Shown here: positions 24,188 to 31,644 of the stretch, piece by piece
Position numbering within the stretch: position 1 is the stretch's first letter
Layout of the letters: the number at the start of each line of letters is the position of its first letter
NCBI GenBank assembly: GCA_963708115.1
Contig: CAVPRX010000001.1
Span: forward strand, 1,054,001 to 1,118,000
From: VRUE01 sp963708115
GTDB lineage: Bacteria > Actinomycetota > Thermoleophilia > Solirubrobacterales > 70-9
Reading direction: 5' to 3'
DNA length: 64,000 nt
Translations under genes and position numbers: made by a program
Notes under the pieces: model-generated
Told to the model about the DNA's origin: nothing
Databases searched by the model: none
What the model saw: the letters and a program-made list of their open reading frames with translations, nothing else

Positions 24188-24493
24188 TTGAGGCCCGAGC
24201 CTAGCAGCTTTCAAACACATATCTTGAATCGCGATCCACGCCAAACCCCGCAGCCGCAGCCCGCCTTGGGCCAGGCAATTCGCGAGCTGCGGCAGAAGCG
24301 CGATGTCACCCAGGAGACCTTGGCTCCACAAGCAGGCATCACGCCTAAAACGCTCTCGCTGATCGAGCGCGGTGAAGCCAACCCAACCTGGGGCACGGTT
24401 AGAGGAATTGCCACCGCCCTTAACGTGTCGATGGCCGACCTTGCCAAGCTCGCCGACAAGTTCGTCGCCAGCGAAGATGCGACCAGAATGTGA
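24188..24493 (+). CDS. XRE-family HTH regulator near attR
   Basis: The protein holds LGQAIRELRQKRDVTQETLAPQAGITPKTLSLIERGEANPTWGTVRGIATALNVSMADLAKLADKF, a Cro/C1-type domain, and ends SEDATRM. The TTG at 24188 gives 101 residues; a TTG a few codons later is also possible. It is divergent from the winged-helix gene and is the last gene before the right attachment site. Its 3' end contains one of the three copies of the GCGACC..AATG.GACCA motif. Confidence 0.75.
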   Translation: MRPEPSSFQTHILNRDPRQTPQPQPALGQAIRELRQKRDVTQETLAPQAGITPKTLSLIERGEANPTWGTVRGIATALNVSMADLAKLADKFVASEDATRM

Positions 24494-24607
24494 CCACGAT
24501 GCCCCGGAACGCCTCGGAATCGCCGGGACGCGCGCGGCACGCCAATTCACTCGCCAGCCGAGCATTCGGCTCCACAAAAGGAAAAGGCCGGCATCTGCCG
24601 GCACTCC

Positions 24608-24656
24608 CTCCCTATGCGCCCGACGAGAATCGAACTCGCGACCTTCGGCTTGAAAG
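24608..24656. repeat. Right attachment site (attR) within tRNA-Glu
   Basis: Forty-nine bases identical to 12716-12764. On the minus strand they span the anticodon loop, T arm and acceptor 3' strand of the tRNA and a few bases beyond, so the tRNA gene remained complete after integration. Confidence 0.88.
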
Positions 24657-24710
24657 ACCGACGCTCTTTGGTCCCCGTGAAGGGACCGTTGACCACTGAG
24701 CTACGGGCGC
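24615..24710 (-). tRNA. tRNA-Glu (UUC) with an enlarged D loop
   Basis: The minus strand folds as a cloverleaf: acceptor GCGCCCG/CGGGCGC, D stem GCTC/GAGC, anticodon arm TCGGT-CTTTCAA-GCCGA with anticodon TTC, variable AGGTC, T arm GCGAG-TTCGATT-CTCGT and discriminator A, with no encoded CCA. The D loop is 31 bases instead of about 8-11. It contains an extra hairpin, GGTCCC-TTCACG-GGGACC. This lies outside the 49-bp att core, in the host-derived 5' half. It may be processed normally, or the copy may be damaged. Confidence 0.75.
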
Positions 24711-24761
24711 CCTGCTCGGTTACTTTATCGGCGTGAAGCAGTTCGAGCATTGGTGGCGGGC

Positions 24762-25517
24762 GTGGACCTCGATCTGAACGGGCGGGTCGCGCTGGTGATG
24801 GGCGCCAGCCAGGGGATCGGACAGGGAATCGCCGAGGCGCTTGCCCGCGAAGGTGCGCACGTCGCCGTGACCAGCCGCTCCCAGGGGCGCGCCGAGGAGG
24901 CGGCCGCGACGATCGAGGGTGAGGTCTCCCCCTTCGTCGCCGACGCCACCGACCTCGATCGCCTCGCCGAGATTCCGGGCGAGGTCGAGGCGGCGCTGGG
25001 ACCGCTCGACATCCTCGTCACCAACACCGGCGGACCGCCGCTCGGCACCTCGCTGATGCACCCGACGGACGACTGGCAGCTCGCCTACCGCTCGCTCGTC
25101 CTCGCCCCGCGGGTGCTCGCCGGCGCCGTCGTCCCCGGCATGCAGGAACGTGGCTGGGGGCGGGTCGTCAACGTCGGCTCCAGCTCGACCCGCGAGCCGA
25201 TCGCCGGGCTCAACCTCTCCAACGCCCATCGCATGGCCGCGGTCGGCTTCCTCAAGACGCTCTCGCGCGAGGTCGCCGCCGACGGGATCACCGTCAACAC
25301 CGTCGCCACCGGCCGCTTCGCCACCGAGCGCCTCGCCTCCAACTACGGCTCGATCGAGGCAGCGGAAGCCGCCGCCCAGCGCGACGTCCCCGCCGGGCGC
25401 CTCGGCCGACCCGAGGAGTACGGCGACCTGGTCGCCTTCCTCTGTTCCGATCGCGCCGCCTACATCACCGGCACGGTGATCCCGATCGACGGCGGCATGC
25501 TCCACGCGGCTTTCTGA
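24762..25517 (+). CDS. SDR-family oxidoreductase lacking the usual catalytic Tyr
   Basis: The chosen start is GTG 24762 (MDLDLNGRVALVMGASQGIGQGIAEALAREG); in-frame TTG 24750 and GTG 24753 are alternatives. The NAD(P) motif GASQGIG, the VAD and NTGG positions, and the Ser region VNVGSSSTREP are present. Where YxxxK should be there is LSNAHRMA, so the canonical Tyr and Lys are replaced. A subgroup of SDR proteins annotated as ketoacyl-reductase-like shares this S-N-x-x-R pattern. It may be a reductase with altered chemistry or a binding protein. It ends 31 bases before the metal exporter gene. Confidence 0.85.
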   Translation: MDLDLNGRVALVMGASQGIGQGIAEALAREGAHVAVTSRSQGRAEEAAATIEGEVSPFVADATDLDRLAEIPGEVEAALGPLDILVTNTGGPPLGTSLMHPTDDWQLAYRSLVLAPRVLAGAVVPGMQERGWGRVVNVGSSSTREPIAGLNLSNAHRMAAVGFLKTLSREVAADGITVNTVATGRFATERLASNYGSIEAAEAAAQRDVPAGRLGRPEEYGDLVAFLCSDRAAYITGTVIPIDGGMLHAAF

Positions 25518-25548
25518 ACTGCGGCGCGGCTCTTACGATGGGTGGGCG

Positions 25549-26457
25549 ATGAGTCACTCCCACTCCCACGCCGGCCACAGTCACGGCGCCTCCGCCGATG
25601 CCGACCGCGGCAAGCTGACGATCGCCCTCGTCCTGATCCTCGGCTTCATGGCGGCCGAGGTGGTGACGGGGATCATCGCCAACTCGCTGGCGCTGCTCTC
25701 CGACGCGGCGCACATGCTCACCGACGCGGCCGCGATCGGCCTCTCGCTCGTCGCCATCAACTTCGCCAAGCGCCCCGCCAAAGGCCAGATGACCTTCGGC
25801 TTCAAACGGGTCGAGATCCTCTCCGCCCAGGCGAACGGGATCACCCTGCTGGTGCTGGCAACGATCATCGCGATCGAGGCCGTGCGGCGCCTCTTCGATC
25901 CCCCCGCCGTCGACGGCGGCCTGATCCTCGCCGTCGCCCTGGCCGGGATCGTCGTCAACCTGGCGGCGACGGCCACGCTCGCCAAGGCCAACCGCCAGAG
26001 CCTCAACGTCGAGGGCAGCTTCCAGCACCTGCTCACCGACCTCTACGCCTTCGTCGGCACCGCGATCGCCGCCGCGGTGATCCTGCTGACCGGCTTCGAC
26101 CAAGCCGACGCGCTCGCCTCGCTGCTGGTCGCCGGCCTGATGCTGCGCTCGGCCGCCGGCCTGCTGCGCGAATCGGGGCGAATCTTCCTCGAGGCTTCCC
26201 CCAAAGGGATCGACCCCGAACGGATCGGCCGGCTGATGGCCGCCCAGTCGGGCATCGTCGAGGTCCACGACCTGCACGTCTGGGAGGTGACCTCGGAGTT
26301 CCCGGCGCTCTCTGCGCACGTCACCGTCGAGCCCGACGCGGACTGCCACCGCGCCCGGCTCGAGCTGGCCGAGCTGATCGAGCGCGAGTTCGGCATCCAC
26401 CACACGACGCTGCAGGTCGAGCACGAGCCCGAGCGCCTGGTCCAGATCGAGAAATAA
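25549..26457 (+). CDS. Cation diffusion facilitator (zinc/cobalt exporter)
   Basis: The 302-residue inner-membrane protein has a His-rich N-terminus (SHSHSHAGHSHG), six predicted membrane helices, the paired metal sites LLSDAAHMLTDAAAI (helix 2) and FQHLLTDLYAFVG (helix 5), and a cytoplasmic C-terminal domain (VHDLHVWEVTSEFPALSAHV, FGIHHTTLQVEHE). It exports Zn2+ or similar ions in exchange for protons. The start is ATG at 25549. The gene shares a bidirectional hairpin with the convergent lysS. Confidence 0.93.
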   Translation: MSHSHSHAGHSHGASADADRGKLTIALVLILGFMAAEVVTGIIANSLALLSDAAHMLTDAAAIGLSLVAINFAKRPAKGQMTFGFKRVEILSAQANGITLLVLATIIAIEAVRRLFDPPAVDGGLILAVALAGIVVNLAATATLAKANRQSLNVEGSFQHLLTDLYAFVGTAIAAAVILLTGFDQADALASLLVAGLMLRSAAGLLRESGRIFLEASPKGIDPERIGRLMAAQSGIVEVHDLHVWEVTSEFPALSAHVTVEPDADCHRARLELAELIEREFGIHHTTLQVEHEPERLVQIEK

Positions 26458-26460
26458 CGG

Positions 26461-26508
26461 CCGACGGGCCGAAAACAGGTCGCTATGCGTCCGTTTTAGG
26501 CCCGTCGG
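26461..26508. terminator. Bidirectional terminator-like hairpin between CDF gene and lysS
   Basis: Arms CCGACGGGCC (26461-26470) and GGCCCGTCGG (26499-26508) pair, extended by AAAAC/GTTTT inside. The structure starts three bases after the CDF stop codon, and its right arm lies in the last codons of lysS, so it can serve both convergent genes. Confidence 0.7.
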
Positions 26509-28018
26509 CGGCGGGGTCTCCAGCGGCCTCGCGCATCGAGGGGAAGAGGATCACGTCGCGCAGGGTCTTGGCGCCGCTGAGGATCATCATCAGGCGGTCG
26601 ACGCCGAGACCGGAGCCGCTCGCCGTCAACATCCCATATTCAAGCGCCCGCACGAACTCCTCGTCGTGCTCGTGCGGCGTCTCCTCCGCTCCCGACTCCT
26701 GCCGTTCGCGCTGTTCGACGAAGTGGCGGCGCTGTTCGATCGGGTCGTTGACGTCGGTGCCGCCGCCGGTGATCTCCATCCCGGCGACGATCCCGTCAAA
26801 GGACGCCGCAAGCAGCTGCGGGTGCTCGGGGACCGGCTTGACCAGCGGCCAGATCGCCAGCGGCAGGTCGATGATGAAGGTCGGCTGGATCAGCTTCGGC
26901 TCGATCAGCTTGCCCTGCAGCGTGTCGACGAGCGCCGCCCAGTCGTCGTCGGGCTCGGCATCGTCTCCGGCGATCTCGGCCAGCTCGTCGCGGCTCGCCT
27001 TGGTGATGTCGACGCCGGTCTCTTCCAGCAGCAGATCCTGCAGCCGCAGCCGCGGCCAGGGCGGCGCCAGGTCGATCGTCTCGCCGTCGCGCTCGACCTT
27101 TGTCGTGCCGAGCACCCGCTGGGCGACGTCGGAGACGATCCCCTCCGCCACGTCCATCACGCCGTGGTAGTCGACGCCGCTGACGAACCACTCGAGCATC
27201 GTGAACTCGGGGTTGTGCTGGGGCGACATCCCCTCGTTGCGGAAGAACTTGCCCAGCTCGTAGACGTTCTCGAAGCCGCCGACGATCGCCCGCTTCAAGT
27301 ACAGCTCGGTCGCGATCCGCAGGAAGAGGTGGCGGTCGAGCGCGTTGTGGTGCGTTTTGAACGGGCGCGCCGCGGCGCCACCGGTCATCCGCTGCAGGAT
27401 CGGCGTTTCCATCTCGACGTAGTCGCGCTCGTCGAGGTGATCGCGGATCGCCTTCACGACCTTGGCGCGCAGCTTGAAGATCTCGCGCGAGTCCTCGTTC
27501 GCCATCAGGTCGAGCTCGCGCTGGCGGTAACGGACCTCGGGATCGGAGATGCCGTGGAAGAGATCGGGCGGGTCGCGCAGCGCCTTGGCCAGCAGGGTGC
27601 ACTCGGCCACCGCCACCGCCAGCTGACCGCGCTTGGTCACGTGCAAGTGGCCGTCGACGCCGACCAGGTCGCCGATGTCGACATCCTCGATCCGGTCGAA
27701 CGCCTCCTGGCCGAGCGCGTCGACCCGCGCGTAGGCCTGGATCGTCCCGGTCAGGTCGCGGACGTCGAAGAAGAGCGTCTTTCCGTGGCCACGCTCACCG
27801 ACGACGCGTCCGGCGATCCGGCACGTGTGCTCGGGGTGCTCGCCCTCCCCCAGCACGGTGGGGTCGTGCGCGGCAAGGACGTCTTCGATCCGGTCTCGAT
27901 CTGGAAACGAGAAGGGGTAGGGGTCGATCCCTTCCGTCCGCAGGCGCTCGGCCTTTGCGAGGCGCTGGGCCTCGGTGTCGCCGGCAGCGGGATCAGCGCG
28001 CGTGGTCGAGTCAGCCAT
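26483..28018 (-). CDS. lysS: Lysyl-tRNA synthetase, class II
   Basis: The 511-residue protein has an N-terminal OB fold (HTCRIAGRVVGERGHGKTLFFDVRDLTGTIQAYARVDAL). The catalytic core follows, with YRQRELDLMAN, motif 1 (VETPILQRMTGGAAARPFKTHHNALD), motif 2 (FRNEGMSPQHNPEFTMLEWF) and motif 3 (GSGLGVDRLMMILSG). It charges tRNA-Lys in the cytoplasm. It is the last gene of the minus-strand row argF-lgt-prmC-lysS. A GC-rich inverted repeat lies in the 122 bases upstream of it. Confidence 0.95.
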   Translation of the reverse strand: MADSTTRADPAAGDTEAQRLAKAERLRTEGIDPYPFSFPDRDRIEDVLAAHDPTVLGEGEHPEHTCRIAGRVVGERGHGKTLFFDVRDLTGTIQAYARVDALGQEAFDRIEDVDIGDLVGVDGHLHVTKRGQLAVAVAECTLLAKALRDPPDLFHGISDPEVRYRQRELDLMANEDSREIFKLRAKVVKAIRDHLDERDYVEMETPILQRMTGGAAARPFKTHHNALDRHLFLRIATELYLKRAIVGGFENVYELGKFFRNEGMSPQHNPEFTMLEWFVSGVDYHGVMDVAEGIVSDVAQRVLGTTKVERDGETIDLAPPWPRLRLQDLLLEETGVDITKASRDELAEIAGDDAEPDDDWAALVDTLQGKLIEPKLIQPTFIIDLPLAIWPLVKPVPEHPQLLAASFDGIVAGMEITGGGTDVNDPIEQRRHFVEQRERQESGAEETPHEHDEEFVRALEYGMLTASGSGLGVDRLMMILSGAKTLRDVILFPSMREAAGDPAADGPKTDA

Positions 28019-28065
28019 GGCTCAACCGTATTAGCTGATCGCGAAAGTCGCGCTCAGGGCCTATG

Positions 28066-28088
28066 GGATTCGCGACGGGGGCGAATCC
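28066..28088 (-). terminator. Hairpin between prmC and lysS
   Basis: GGATTCGC (28066-28073) pairs with GCGAATCC (28081-28088) across seven bases. A second small palindrome, CCTATC-GG-GATAGG, lies next to the prmC stop. They may attenuate read-through from prmC into lysS. No T-run follows. Confidence 0.4.
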
Positions 28089-28140
28089 GCGCAGTGTCCT
28101 GGGCCGTATCCAGGGGTGCAATCCCTATCGGGATAGGCCC

Positions 28141-28986
28141 TTAGGGAGCGATGCCAACGGTGACGCGCTCGCCGCCCATGTAGTCGGTCAGCGTCCGCGC
28201 TTCGCCCAGCATTTCCCGCATTGCCGGCCCGTGGTGCGTGTCGTGCTCCATCGCCAGCTTCCAACCGCTCGGCGTTTCCTCGATCAGGCCGCGGATCACG
28301 CCCAGCCCGTCGGCGCCGCAGGCGCCGGTGACGGCGATCTTCGGCTCGCGCTTGATCTCCGGCGAGCGCTCGTCGATCGTCTCGTCGGTGACGTAGGGCA
28401 GGTTGGCGATGACGAGGTCGACGTCCTCCAGCCCCTCGGGCAGGCCTTCGGCAACGCCCACCTCCAGCTCGAGGCCGAGGCGCTCGGCGTTCTCGCGGGC
28501 GGCTTCGGCCGCTTCCGGCGAGAGGTCCGATGCGGTTATGCGCAAGTCAGGGCGCTCGGAGAGCAGCGCCAGGGCGATCGCGCCCGAGCCGGTGCCGACC
28601 TCGTGGACGCGGGCACCCTGCGGCAGTTCAGTCCCTACCTCGACCAGCAGCTCGGTCTCGCGGCGCGGCCAGAGCACGCGCGGGTCGACGTGAATCTGGA
28701 GGTCGCGGAAGGGGGCGCGTTCGAGCACGTAGGCCAGCGGCTCATGGTCGGCGCGACGGGCGACCGCCGCCTCGATCGCCGCGACCAGCTCCGGCGAAGC
28801 CTCCCCGGAACCGTCGCGAGACAGCTCCTCGACGCTGATCCCAAGCGCGTTGGCGACAAGCGCCGCGGCGTCGCCGGCCGGGTCCTCGCAACCCGCCGCC
28901 GCCATCGTCTCCGTCGCGGTGTCGAGCAGCGCGCCGACCGTCGCGGCGTCTGAAGCACCCCCGCTACCGGTCTCTACTGCGTCCAC
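28141..28986 (-). CDS. prmC: Release-factor glutamine N5-methyltransferase
   Basis: The 281-residue protein has the helical N-terminal domain, the HVDPRVLWPRRETELLVE segment typical of PrmC, SAM motif I HEVGTGSGAIALALL, and the active-site motif as NLPY (DLVIANLPYVTDE) instead of NPPY. It methylates the GGQ glutamine of peptide-chain release factors. The GTG start at 28986 has GAGGAGGCGAG upstream. It lies 17 bases after lgt. N(L/P)PY variation is seen in the family. Confidence 0.92.
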   Translation of the reverse strand: MDAVETGSGGASDAATVGALLDTATETMAAAGCEDPAGDAAALVANALGISVEELSRDGSGEASPELVAAIEAAVARRADHEPLAYVLERAPFRDLQIHVDPRVLWPRRETELLVEVGTELPQGARVHEVGTGSGAIALALLSERPDLRITASDLSPEAAEAARENAERLGLELEVGVAEGLPEGLEDVDLVIANLPYVTDETIDERSPEIKREPKIAVTGACGADGLGVIRGLIEETPSGWKLAMEHDTHHGPAMREMLGEARTLTDYMGGERVTVGIAP

Positions 28987-29003
28987 TCCACTCGCCTCCT
29001 CGT

Positions 29004-29792
29004 TTAACTCAAAGTATTCTGCGCAAGATTAACAGCAGCCCCGCGAGACAGGGTCCCGTGTCGCTGCCGCACCACACAGATCCAGACAACGCCGGCCAGC
29101 ATCATTGCAAGGCTCTCCAGCTGGGGACCGGTCAGGCCGAGGGCGGCGTCACTGTTGCGCCTGAAGAACTCGACCAGAAAGCGCTCGGTGCCGGCGTAGA
29201 CGAGGTAGGCCGCGAACAGCACGCCGGCGCGGAAGCGTTCGCGCAGCTGCCACAGCATCCACGCCCCCAACCCCATCGCCAGCGTCTCGTAGATCGGGGT
29301 CGGGTGGACGGTGTGATCGGTGGGGACGGTGCCGTCGGGGTAGGACATCGCCCAGGGCCCGTTCCACGGCTTGCCGTAGTCGCCGTCGCCGGAGAGCTGG
29401 CAGCCGATCCGGCCGATCGCGTAGCCGAGGGCGAGTGACGGCGCCACCAAGTCGAGCAGGGCCAACCGGAGGAAGTCGCGGTACCAAGCCCAGGCGAGGA
29501 CGGCGAGGGCGCCGCCGATCGCGCCGCCGTACCAGACCAGCCCCGAGCCGCCGAAGAGGCTGCCGAGCAGGTCGTCCACGACGCTGTCCCAATTTTGGAC
29601 GATGAAGTAGAGGCGCGCGCCGACGACGCCGCCGATCAGCGCCGCGAAGCCGATCTCATAGGCCCAGTCGACCGGCTTGCCGATCTCCTTCAGCCGCTTC
29701 GCGATCAGCGCCCCGGCGGCGAGGAAGGCAAGCGCAAACATCAGTCCGAAGGTCTGCAGGGTCAGCGGGCCGAGGGTTATCTCCGGGTACAT
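29004..29792 (-). CDS. lgt: Prolipoprotein diacylglyceryl transferase
   Basis: From the ATG at 29792 the 262-residue membrane protein reads MYPEITLGPLTLQTFGLMFALAFLAAG, with GGVVGARLYFI, the signature region VAPSLALGYAIGRIGCQLSGDGDYG and HPTPIYETLAMG. It has seven membrane segments. It attaches diacylglycerol to the lipobox cysteine of prolipoproteins, such as the sugar-binding lipoprotein at 61.7 kb. The start lies two bases after the argF stop, so they are co-transcribed; the longer frame upstream is argF in another frame. Confidence 0.93.
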   Translation of the reverse strand: MYPEITLGPLTLQTFGLMFALAFLAAGALIAKRLKEIGKPVDWAYEIGFAALIGGVVGARLYFIVQNWDSVVDDLLGSLFGGSGLVWYGGAIGGALAVLAWAWYRDFLRLALLDLVAPSLALGYAIGRIGCQLSGDGDYGKPWNGPWAMSYPDGTVPTDHTVHPTPIYETLAMGLGAWMLWQLRERFRAGVLFAAYLVYAGTERFLVEFFRRNSDAALGLTGPQLESLAMMLAGVVWICVVRQRHGTLSRGAAVNLAQNTLS

Positions 29793-29794
29793 GC

Positions 29795-30712
29795 CTACTC
29801 GCTGAGCAGCGTACGCAGCAGCGCCTTCTGCGTGTGGAGGCGATTCTCGGCCTGATCCCAGACGGCGGAGCGCGGGCCGTAGAGGACATCGGCGGCGATC
29901 TCCTCGCCGGGGTGGGCAGGCAGGCAGTGCAGGACGACCGCGCTGTCCTTGGCCGCGCCGAGCAGGTCGGCGTCGACGCGGAACGGGGTGAGGTCGGCAC
30001 GGCGGCGCTCGGCCTCCTCCTCGTCCCCCATGCTGACCCAGACGTCGGTGTAGATCGCGTCGGCGCCGGAGACGGCAAGGCGCGGGTCCTCGGTCAGCTT
30101 CACCCCGTGCCCCTCCTCGAGCTGGTAGCCCGATGGGGCGGCGACCGTCAGCTCGACGTCGGCCAGCTCGCAGGCGATCGCGAGCGAGCGAGCGACGTTG
30201 TTGCCGTCGCCGACGTAGGCGAGGCGCAGCCCGTGCAGGTCGCCGAAGCGCTCGCGCAGGGTGAGCAGGTCGGCAAGCGCCTGGCATGGGTGGTGGAGCG
30301 GGGTGAGCGCATTGACGACCGGCACCTCGGCCTCCGCGGCCAGCTCGGCGACGGCCTCGTGGGAGCCGGAGCGGATCACGATCGCGTCGAGGTAGCGCGA
30401 GAGCACGCGGCCGGTGTCGCCGGCCGACTCGCCGCGGGAGAGCTGCATTTCGTCCCCGCGCAGGACGATCGGCGTCGCCCCCAGCTCGGCGACGCCGACC
30501 TCGAAGGAGATTCGCGTCCGCGTGGAGGGCTTCTCGAAGACCAGCGCGATGCTGCGCCCGGCCAGCGGGGCGTCCGGGGCACCTTTTGAGTGCATAGCAC
30601 CCGAAACGCGCCCCGCGTCGCGGTCGGCTTTCAGCTCGGCGGCGAGGTCGAGCAGCTCGGAGAGCTCGAAGGCCCCGAGCTCTTCGCCGGTGAGGAAGTC
30701 GCGCTTTGCCAA
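29795..30712 (-). CDS. argF: Ornithine carbamoyltransferase
   Basis: The product (about 305 residues from TTG 30712, MAKRDFLTGEELGAFELSELLDLAAELK) carries the carbamoyl-phosphate motif FEKPSTRTR, MQLSRGESAGDT, the ornithine-side HHPCQALADLLTL, GDGNNVARSLA and HCLPAHPGEEI. It makes citrulline from ornithine and carbamoyl phosphate in arginine synthesis. The frame is open to an ATG at 30766, but that would overlap the divergent gene at 30731. No other arg genes are in the window. Confidence 0.93.
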   Translation of the reverse strand: MAKRDFLTGEELGAFELSELLDLAAELKADRDAGRVSGAMHSKGAPDAPLAGRSIALVFEKPSTRTRISFEVGVAELGATPIVLRGDEMQLSRGESAGDTGRVLSRYLDAIVIRSGSHEAVAELAAEAEVPVVNALTPLHHPCQALADLLTLRERFGDLHGLRLAYVGDGNNVARSLAIACELADVELTVAAPSGYQLEEGHGVKLTEDPRLAVSGADAIYTDVWVSMGDEEEAERRRADLTPFRVDADLLGAAKDSAVVLHCLPAHPGEEIAADVLYGPRSAVWDQAENRLHTQKALLRTLLSE

Positions 30713-30730
30713 GCCGCGGATACTACGACC

Positions 30731-31546
30731 GTGGAGCTGACCGCTATCTCCTGGAACCTCTTCCACGGGCGCGACTTCCCGCCCGACCCGACGCTGCGCA
30801 CCTGGCGCTCACGGCTGCTGAGGATCAGCGAGCGCAACGAGACCCACGTTCAGGTCAACCGCAACCTGCTGCCCGAGTTCTGCCGCATGCTGGCCGGAAA
30901 AGAGTGGGACGTGGCGCTGCTGCAGGAGTGCCCGCCGCGCTACTGGGAGCCCCTGGCGAAGGCCTGCGGGGCCGAGGCGCACGGCGCGCTCACCTCGCGC
31001 AACTCGCTCAGCGCCGTGCGCACCCTCGCCGCCCGAGCCAACCCCGACCTGATCGCCTCGGGCGAGGGCGGCTCGAACCTCACCCTGATCCGAAGTGGAG
31101 GAATCGCCGAGCGGTGCGAGCTGACGATTCACCAAGGCAAGCCCGAGCGGCGGGCGATGGCGTTCACCCGCACCATCTCGGGCGTCTGCGTCGCCAACCT
31201 GCACGCGACCAACGACCGGCCCGAGCTGGCCACCGAGGATGTGCTGCGCGCCGCGGAGGCGGCATGCGAGTGGGCCGGAAGGGCACCGCTGATCTTCGGC
31301 GGCGATCTCAACCTGCGCCCGGCCGAGGATCCGGCGGTGTTCGAGGAGCTGCGCGAGCGCTTCGACCTCGTCGCGCCGACCGCGCCGCGTGCGATCGACC
31401 ATCTGCTCGTCCGCGGCCTCGATGTGGTCACACCCCCACACCAGTGGCCCCCCGAGCGGCGCGAGCTGCACGAGGGCAACCGTGCCCTGCGCCTCTCCGA
31501 CCACGCCCCGGTCGAGGCCCGTTTCGCAACCCCCACGCCAAGGTAA
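30731..31546 (+). CDS. Endonuclease/exonuclease/phosphatase-family hydrolase
   Basis: The product (271 residues, GTG 30731) opens VELTAISWNLFHGRDFPPD, has the catalytic Glu in DVALLQECPPRYWEPLAKACG, HATNDRP, the FGGDLNLRPAEDP Asp-Asn pair, and AIDHLLVRG with LSDHAPVEARF at the end. These are the metal and phosphate residues of the EEP fold (DNase I, sphingomyelinase). There is no signal peptide, so it acts in the cytoplasm. The substrate is unknown; a phosphodiesterase or small endonuclease is likely. It diverges from argF and ends before a strong hairpin. Confidence 0.82.
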   Translation: MELTAISWNLFHGRDFPPDPTLRTWRSRLLRISERNETHVQVNRNLLPEFCRMLAGKEWDVALLQECPPRYWEPLAKACGAEAHGALTSRNSLSAVRTLAARANPDLIASGEGGSNLTLIRSGGIAERCELTIHQGKPERRAMAFTRTISGVCVANLHATNDRPELATEDVLRAAEAACEWAGRAPLIFGGDLNLRPAEDPAVFEELRERFDLVAPTAPRAIDHLLVRGLDVVTPPHQWPPERRELHEGNRALRLSDHAPVEARFATPTPR

Positions 31547-31566
31547 TGAGATAGTCAGTCGGCGAA

Positions 31567-31603
31567 ACCGCAAAAACCCGTGTACGAGAAGGGTTTTTGC
31601 GGT
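31567..31603 (+). terminator. Terminator-like hairpin after the EEP gene
   Basis: A perfect 13-base inverted repeat (ACCGCAAAAACCC and its complement) is separated by 11 bases, beginning 20 bases after the stop at 31546. The arms include A5 and T5 runs, so it could work in either direction. Confidence 0.7.
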
Positions 31604-31644
31604 CTCGACGCCCGAACCCCAAGCGAGACAGGAGGCAACTGAGC

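Larger units (their letters stand above)
12716..24656. mobile_element. Integrative element of about 11.9 kb in tRNA-Glu
   Basis: The segment is bounded by the 49-bp direct repeat (12716-12764 and 24608-24656) and carries a tyrosine integrase and an excisionase near its right end, plus several small HTH regulators. Cargo includes a TIGR02391-type protein, a DUF4041/GIY-YIG protein, a Ser/Thr kinase, a second copy of the VOC/secreted-protein unit and several unknown genes. There are no conjugation, replication or phage structural genes, so it is a genomic island or satellite. Integrase and excisionase are both frameshifted in this sequence, so as given it would be immobile. Confidence 0.8.

Noticed and set aside
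24670..24690. GGTCCC-TTCACG-GGGACC as the anticodon arm of a second tRNA
   Set aside because: The loop does not give a 5-pair stem with a 7-base loop, and no separate acceptor or T arm exists for it.
26666..28144. 492-residue plus-strand open frame over lysS
   Set aside because: Antisense shadow of a clear lysyl-tRNA synthetase; no recognisable motif.
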